10,296 nt of DNA from positions 1 to 10,296 of the forward strand of contig CALBGU010000219.1 of assembly GCA_937893155.1 (NCBI GenBank), written 5' to 3'. The notes under the pieces are model-generated. The model saw only the letters and a list, made by a program, of their open reading frames with translations, was not told the origin of the DNA and did no database searches. Made by a program: the position numbers and the translations under genes. Each line of letters starts with the position of its first letter. Position 1 is the first letter of the stretch. The stretch is from an uncultured Treponema sp. (GTDB lineage Bacteria > Spirochaetota > Spirochaetia > Treponematales > Treponemataceae). Shown here one piece after another: positions 6,440 through 10,296 of this stretch.

Positions 6440-7312
6440 TTATAAAGAAACATCAGAACAGAAAAGTATAAAAAATAAAGAATGTAATATCTGATTTTTT
6501 AAAAAGATAAATTCATTGTTATCAACAGAGTTTTCTTTTACATACATAAAAGCCAAATGTATACAAAATCTGAATTTCATAGATAAAATTGCATTTTTGA
6601 CAGCCTTTTTAGATTCGTTCTGGTATAATTTTTCCAATAACTGTAATGCTGTTTTTGCACTTTCTGTCAAACCAGTTTGATTTGTTACACTATCTAAACG
6701 CTGTTCATAATGATATAAAGGCTCATTGTCCCAATAAATAAAGCTACAATTTCTAAATGCATCATAAAAAAATTTTACATCTTCCATATATGAAACATTG
6801 ACATCAAACCTTACAGTTTTCACCTTTTCTGCATCAATTAGACGCAGAACAGAGAAGCCTCCGAAGCCTTTTCTAGCGAAAAGTAACTTCAAAGCCTTCT
6901 CTGTTCTACATAATTTTTTGAAATTGCTTTTAGACTGCCCGAAAAATCCACAAATAATGCAATCTGCTTCTGTTTTTACAGCATTATTGAAGAGATATTC
7001 ATACATCTTCGTTTCAATCCAGTCATCGCTGTCCACAAAACCAATCCACTCGCCGCGAGCTACATCAAGACCTGCATTTCTTGCTGCACTTACACCTGCA
7101 TTTTTCTGATGAATCACACGGAAGCGGCTGTCACGTTCTGCATATTCGTCGCAGATATCCCCGCTCTTGTCGGGCGAGCCGTCGTCTATGAGAATGCACT
7201 CCCAGTCGGTGAAAGTCTGCGCGGCTATGCTGTCGAGGCAACGACCGAGGTACTGCTCCACCTTGTACACGGGAACAATGATTGAGATTTTCGGCGATGT
7301 GTTTTCTGCCAT
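6440..7312 (-). CDS. Family 2 glycosyltransferase
   Basis: A 290-residue GT-A fold enzyme (GT2, PF00535). ISIIVPVYKVEQYLGRCLDS (9-28) is the first nucleotide-binding strand, ILIDDGSPDKSGDICDEY follows at about 40-57, KNAGVSAARNAGL is at 70-82, and the catalytic metal motif D94-S-D96-D97 comes next. EDVKFFYDA in the C-terminal half carries the usual acceptor-side ED. It probably starts or extends the repeat unit on the lipid carrier. The ATG at 7312 has GAGG 6 bases upstream. Two things are odd: GC drops from 52% (7021-7320) to 30% (6481-7020) just after DSDDW, suggesting that a conserved N-terminal half was joined to a divergent acceptor half by recombination; and the stop codon lies in a 16-base AT palindrome (6435-6450). 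It is the first polysaccharide gene after the inserted ATPase cassette. Confidence 0.9.
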   Translation of the reverse strand: MAENTSPKISIIVPVYKVEQYLGRCLDSIAAQTFTDWECILIDDGSPDKSGDICDEYAERDSRFRVIHQKNAGVSAARNAGLDVARGEWIGFVDSDDWIETKMYEYLFNNAVKTEADCIICGFFGQSKSNFKKLCRTEKALKLLFARKGFGGFSVLRLIDAEKVKTVRFDVNVSYMEDVKFFYDAFRNCSFIYWDNEPLYHYEQRLDSVTNQTGLTESAKTALQLLEKLYQNESKKAVKNAILSMKFRFCIHLAFMYVKENSVDNNEFIFLKNQILHSLFFILFCSDVSL

Positions 7313-7326
7313 TGAACACCTCTATG

Positions 7327-7343
7327 CAGGCATAATACGCCTG
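7327..7343 (-). promoter_or_regulatory. Small hairpin in the leader of the GT2 gene
   Basis: CAGGC (7327-7331) and GCCTG (7339-7343) form a 5-bp GC-rich stem with a 7-base loop, ending 14 bases before the ATG and next to the ribosome site on the minus strand. It has no U-tract, so it is not a terminator. It might modulate translation; no convincing promoter is seen between 7313 and 7404. Confidence 0.3.
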
Positions 7344-7359
7344 TAAAAATCAATTTTGT

Positions 7360-7387
7360 GTTCTTTGGCATTTCTATTTTTAGGAAA
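7360..7387 (+). repeat. Left inverted repeat of the ATPase cassette
   Basis: This stretch begins GTTCTTTGGCATTTCTA, continues T5AGGAAA, and matches the minus strand of 8896-8924 at 26 of 28 aligned positions with one single-base gap. Its inner end is 17 bases from the stop of the ATPase gene. The similarity stops abruptly on the outer side at G7360. Confidence 0.75.
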
Positions 7388-7404
7388 TAGGAAAAAAAAT
7401 TTAG

Positions 7405-8826
7405 TTAAGAAATGAGTTCATCAATCGTAACTACGCTATAATAGGCATCTCCTTTTATTTTAGATGCAACTCCTAAAGAAACTCCGTTCTTTGAAAAAAT
7501 CATATATCTCTTATTTGCACGGTTTATGCACAATGCAGAATCCTGCAAATCTTTCAACTGCTTTTCATCAAACTTTTCTTTGGTGTACTTACATTCACAG
7601 ATAAGGGCATTTTCATCGTCTAAAGCCAGCAGGTCTATTTCTTCCTGTCTTTTCAGCACAGGATTATTTCCCCACCAGCGTCCAATGTCCTCTGCAAAAA
7701 AAGGCATTTTTCCATCATAGAAAAGCTTTTTCAGATATGTTTCGCAAATACTTTCAAAACGATGCCCGATAAATACATTCAACCGCTCATCATTCATTTC
7801 GCGTTCAAAATACAATTCTGGAGAAATAAGCCCGTTAAGCATATTTTGCTTTTTGTATATGAACATAAAGTAAAAAGCGAAATAATTATCACAAATTGAA
7901 TAAAGAGTATTGCGAGAATTCGATTTTTCACCGCACGGCACTTCTTTTTTTATAAAACCAAGATTGCAGAGCACATTCATATACTTTGCAACTTTTGCAC
8001 TGCTTTCATCAACTCTTTCTTTTATGGTATTAAAAGTAGACGCACCTGCATTTATAGCAAGCATAATGTTTTTATAAAAATACGTTTCTTTTAGCTCCAT
8101 TCTGAGCAAAGTTTCAATCTCGTTGAACAAAACGCCTGTTTGCGAAAGACAGTTTTTTATTACATTTTCCTTAACAGACAATCGGTCATCAAAAAGTTTC
8201 AAATACAAAGGAATCCCGCCTAGTATTGAATATGCTTTTATGTAATCTTCTTTGCTGTAATTCGGAAAAAAATCTCGCGCTTCTATATAATCAAACGGCA
8301 ATAGTTTTAACTCTGCTGTTTTGCGTCCATAAAGCGGCTTTGAAGAATTATCAATAATTTCTTCAATAACAGACACTTCAGAACCGCATAAAATCAAAAA
8401 AATATTCTTATTTTTTAAGATTCTATCTATTGCATTTTGAAGCCCTGAATCATAAGCTGGATTTGAATTATAAAGGTATGTAAACTCATCGATAATGATG
8501 ACTAACCGTTCCTTCAATTCTTTATCCTTAAAAAATGAATATATATCGCTCCATTTTTCAAACGAATCTATAAAATCACTGACTTTTAGAACACGCTTTA
8601 ACTCTTCACAGAAATTTTGAACATTTGTCTTTTCAGAAGATTTATCCCCTGTAAAGAAAATAGTATTTTCAGAATGAAGTTTTGCAAAATGAGCTAAAAG
8701 ATATGATTTTCCAACTCGCCGCCTGCCATGCATAATCAGCATTTCAAACGTATCAGAATTATACAGAGAATCCAATAAAGAAAGCTCTCTTTTTCTGCCG
8801 ATAAAAAACTCTTTTGAAGAACTCAT
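7405..8826 (-). CDS. ATPase_2/DUF234 family ATP-binding protein with PD-(D/E)XK-like C-terminus
   Basis: A 473-residue protein of the archaeal-type ATPase family (PF01637 then DUF234, PF03008). After FFIGRKREL (7-15) come Walker A GRRRVGKS (34-41), Walker B VIIIDEF (109-115) and a sensor strand LILCGSE (144-150). A winged-helix-like region spans roughly 245-300 (STFNTIKERVDESSAKVAKY), and the C-terminal DUF234 part has E396-I-D398 and E411-C-K413 (ALICECKYTK), a nuclease-like EID...ExK core. Key residues look intact. The family is widespread in spirochaetes, Bacteroidota and archaea, but its biological role is unknown; a DNA-directed or defence/toxin-type function is inference. The ATG at 8826 has GGAG 6 bases upstream. 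The gene interrupts the polysaccharide run, is AT-rich, has its own promoter with operator-like repeats, and lies between inverted repeats, all signs of separate acquisition. Confidence 0.88.
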   Translation of the reverse strand: MSSSKEFFIGRKRELSLLDSLYNSDTFEMLIMHGRRRVGKSYLLAHFAKLHSENTIFFTGDKSSEKTNVQNFCEELKRVLKVSDFIDSFEKWSDIYSFFKDKELKERLVIIIDEFTYLYNSNPAYDSGLQNAIDRILKNKNIFLILCGSEVSVIEEIIDNSSKPLYGRKTAELKLLPFDYIEARDFFPNYSKEDYIKAYSILGGIPLYLKLFDDRLSVKENVIKNCLSQTGVLFNEIETLLRMELKETYFYKNIMLAINAGASTFNTIKERVDESSAKVAKYMNVLCNLGFIKKEVPCGEKSNSRNTLYSICDNYFAFYFMFIYKKQNMLNGLISPELYFEREMNDERLNVFIGHRFESICETYLKKLFYDGKMPFFAEDIGRWWGNNPVLKRQEEIDLLALDDENALICECKYTKEKFDEKQLKDLQDSALCINRANKRYMIFSKNGVSLGVASKIKGDAYYSVVTIDELIS

Positions 8827-8860
8827 TATTTACTCCAAAGTTATTTACTTCAGAGTAAAT
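8826..8860 (-). promoter_or_regulatory. Operator-like ATTTACT repeats at the ATPase gene start
   Basis: ATTTACT (8843-8849) and AGTAAAT (8854-8860) form a 7-bp inverted repeat with a 4-base spacer, centred on the predicted transcription start and touching the -10 box. The 9-mer TTATTTACT occurs as a direct repeat at 8826-8834 and 8841-8849, the first copy covering the bases just before the start codon. Three copies of the half-site so close to the promoter suggest repressor binding, possibly by the gene's own winged-helix product; that is inference. Confidence 0.45.
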
Positions 8861-8887
8861 TGTAATTGATTCAATTCAATAAATCAA
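8859..8887 (-). promoter_or_regulatory. Promoter of the ATPase_2/DUF234 gene
   Basis: On the minus strand TTGATT (8882-8887) and TACAAT (8859-8864) are separated by exactly 17 bases; the -10 differs from TATAAT at one position and the -35 keeps TTGA. Predicted start is near 8852, giving a leader of about 26 bases to the ATG. The promoter sits immediately inside the right inverted repeat, so the gene carries its own expression signal. Confidence 0.65.
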
Positions 8888-8895
8888 CTACTCCC

Positions 8896-8924
8896 TTCCC
8901 TAAAAAATAGAAATGTCAAAGAAC
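8896..8924 (-). repeat. Right inverted repeat of the ATPase cassette
   Basis: Read on the minus strand this begins GTTCTTTGACATTTCTA and continues T6AGGGAA, matching the left repeat at 7360-7387 with two mismatches and one extra T. Similarity ends at C8924 on the outer side, 20 bases from the end of the flippase gene. On the inner side the -35 box starts 8 bases further on. Confidence 0.75.
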
Positions 8925-8944
8925 GGACAGTGAGCAAAGCCCAC

Positions 8945-10296
8945 CTACTTATTTTTAGCTGCCCGAGAGCATGCAAAAATCACAAGAATCGGCATTAACA
9001 GAAATATTCCGTACAAAACGGCAAATCCGCACCACTGCATATACGAAGCAGGCTTAAAAGAAAAAATCTGAAATATTCTGCATAAAGTAGCAAAAAACAG
9101 ACCGACCGCCGCAATTTTTGCAAATGTAACAAAACCTGCCCGAACCGAATAAAGAATATTGCGGCTTGTGTAAAAAACTGCATCAATTCCCCTGTACAAA
9201 CCTGAGCAGATTGCCCCAAAAAGCACTCCCTTAAAGTCCAAAACAATCACGCCGACTATGCTGCAGGCAACATTTATCGCCGCTTCTGCCGCGCTGCGCC
9301 ATTGCGTTTCTTTAAAATGCCCCGCCGCGTTTATGAGCTGAACGGAAGGATTGCGAATATTGTTCAGAATGCCCACAGCGACAAACAAAAACGCAAGGTC
9401 AGGCTGAATGTAGTCTGCATCGGTCATTTTTGCGGTATAAAGCCGCATAAACGGCATAATCAAAAGGTAAGTCATCGAATAGAACCAGCCTTCCACCGCA
9501 AAAAATACGGTTTCATAGCGGGAGAAAATAACGCGGGTTCGACTGACAGAATCTATAACCAGCAGCTCGCCGAAAAAAGATTGCATTCCGTTGCAGAAAG
9601 CACCCAAAAGAGAGTTCACTGCACTAAAAACAAGAGCATACACCGTGTAGACGCTCGCGTCTTTTAGCGAGCAGAAAATCGAAATAAGCACGAGCGGCGA
9701 GTTGAATACAACAAGTCCGCCAATTTGATGCACCAGCACATTTTTGCTCTGGCTGATTGCACTTGTATCGGGTGTTGCGTGAAAATCAATATCACGGTAT
9801 TTTTTGTGAACATACAGGGCGATGAATACATAGCGGCTCAGATACACGAGGGCAGAAATGAGTTTCACCATCAGGATTCCGAAACCGATTTTTATCATCA
9901 CGACAGCAAGCGCAGTATTCATAATTGCCGCCAGCATCTGCACAAATGAAATCACATACAGCCGTTTGTCCGCCGTCAGAAGCACGCGGTATTTCCCGAT
10001 TAAAAAGAACTCCGCAGCCCCCGTAATGCCGAGCACCAGCACCATAAGCGCGGACTGCACGCGGTCAACCTCGCCGCCGACAATGAGCGGATAGACAAAC
10101 GCGAGCGCAAAAATCAGCACGGTAAAAAGCACGCCTGAACGGTTGTAGAACCGTGCCGTCGCAGAAAGTATACCGTTTCGACATGCTATATCGCCAAGCG
10201 CAAGCGGCTTGTATAATGCAGCAATCGCCGCTCCGCCAACGCCAGCTTCTACAATGTTTAGATATGCAATAAACTGTGAAATCGAAGAAACCATGC
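8945..10296 (-). CDS. Wzx-type oligosaccharide flippase, N-terminus outside the window
   Basis: The frame is open to the window edge; 449 residues from the ATG at 10294 are visible, but SSISQFIAYLNIVEAGVGG followed by AAIAALYKPLA corresponds to the second-helix region (LAELGVGSAISFALYKPL) of polysaccharide transporters of the MATE/MOP superfamily (PF01943/PF13440), so the first helix and about 40-60 residues should lie beyond the edge. About a dozen hydrophobic segments follow, with the mid-protein QIGGLVVFNSPLVLISIF segment typical of the second bundle. It would carry the undecaprenyl-linked repeat unit across the cytoplasmic membrane to the EpsG-like polymerase. GC falls from 50% near the 5' end (10081-10140) to 35% near the 3' end (9061-9120). 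It is probably transcribed with the glycosyltransferase genes, now separated from them by the ATPase cassette. Flippase function is secure at family level; substrate unknown. Confidence 0.87.
   Translation of the reverse strand, partial: MVSSISQFIAYLNIVEAGVGGAAIAALYKPLALGDIACRNGILSATARFYNRSGVLFTVLIFALAFVYPLIVGGEVDRVQSALMVLVLGITGAAEFFLIGKYRVLLTADKRLYVISFVQMLAAIMNTALAVVMIKIGFGILMVKLISALVYLSRYVFIALYVHKKYRDIDFHATPDTSAISQSKNVLVHQIGGLVVFNSPLVLISIFCSLKDASVYTVYALVFSAVNSLLGAFCNGMQSFFGELLVIDSVSRTRVIFSRYETVFFAVEGWFYSMTYLLIMPFMRLYTAKMTDADYIQPDLAFLFVAVGILNNIRNPSVQLINAAGHFKETQWRSAAEAAINVACSIVGVIVLDFKGVLFGAICSGLYRGIDAVFYTSRNILYSVRAGFVTFAKIAAVGLFFATLCRIFQIFSFKPASYMQWCGFAVLYGIFLLMPILVIFACSRAAKNK

Larger units (their letters stand above)
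7360..8924. mobile_element. Candidate 1.57-kb single-gene cassette bounded by inverted repeats
   Basis: Imperfect inverted repeats (7360-7387 and 8896-8924) enclose one gene, the ATPase_2/DUF234 protein, with its own promoter just inside the right repeat. The interior is AT-rich (32% GC over 8041-8100), while the facing ends of the flanking genes are 42% (8941-9000) and 52% (7021-7320). Without the segment, the flippase stop and the GT2 start would be about 67 bases apart. No transposase is encoded and I see no target-site duplication (outer flanks TTTTGT and GGACAG), so it could be a non-autonomous element moved in trans, a recombination cassette, or a decayed insertion. The boundary is inferred from the repeats alone. 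Confidence 0.5.

Noticed and set aside
6435..6450. Perfect 16-base palindrome TTTCTTTATAAAGAAA at the GT2 stop codon
   Set aside because: Almost entirely A/T in a region near 20-30% GC, with no loop and no U-tract; chance is a sufficient explanation.
7345..8935. Target-site duplication at the edges of the ATPase cassette
   Set aside because: The bases just outside the inverted repeats (TTTTGT on the left, GGACAG on the right) do not match, so no duplication can be claimed.
9653..9672. GCTCGC/GCGAGC 6-bp hairpin in the flippase gene
   Set aside because: Short, inside coding sequence, and without neighbours or a T-tract; expected by chance over this length.
1..10296. CRISPR array, tRNA or rRNA genes
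   Set aside because: No regularly spaced repeats and no cloverleaf or rRNA-like sequence were seen on either strand.

Overview
The window looks like host-associated bacterial DNA, most probably from Treponema or a related spirochaete. This is inferred from family content: a BspA-type leucine-rich repeat protein, two AAA-ATPase/PD-(D/E)XK proteins of kinds abundant in gut and oral treponemes, and a LicD/EpsG/GT32 surface-polysaccharide cluster. There is no rRNA or other phylogenetic marker, so the assignment is tentative.

Layout: (1) 1-609, plus strand, the 3' part of a BspA-like repeat protein. (2) 638-2212, minus strand, a complete AAA-ATPase/DUF1703 nuclease-like gene with its own extended -10 promoter, convergent with the first gene. 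(3) 2213-2666, a 454-base gap holding that promoter, an inverted repeat, an intrinsic terminator, an apparent gene relic beginning MKKVAVLGDGG, and a structured RNA-like element. (4) 2667-7312, minus strand, five polysaccharide genes in transcription order GT2, GT32, EpsG-like polymerase, LicD, Caps_synth transferase; the last four are tightly packed, with two 4-base ATGA overlaps and one 13-base gap. (5) 7360-8924, an AT-rich single-gene segment carrying an ATPase_2/DUF234 gene with its own promoter and operator-like repeats, bounded by imperfect 28/29-base inverted repeats. (6) 8945-10296, minus strand, a Wzx-type flippase running off the window end.

Together the flippase, EpsG-like polymerase, three glycosyltransferases and LicD would make a Wzx/Wzy-dependent surface polysaccharide, probably with a phospho-substituent added by LicD. 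The ATPase gene sits between flippase and GT2. Taking out the segment between the inverted repeats would leave them about 67 bases apart, a normal operon spacing, so the ATPase looks like a later insertion.

Base composition is mosaic. Within the GT2 gene GC falls from 52% (7021-7320) to 30% (6481-7020) just after the catalytic DSDD motif, and a 60-base patch of 65% GC in the AT-rich GT32 gene holds two adjacent perfect hairpins. The inverted-repeat cassette, the composition breaks, the gene relic and the GC-rich double hairpin are the main points of interest.
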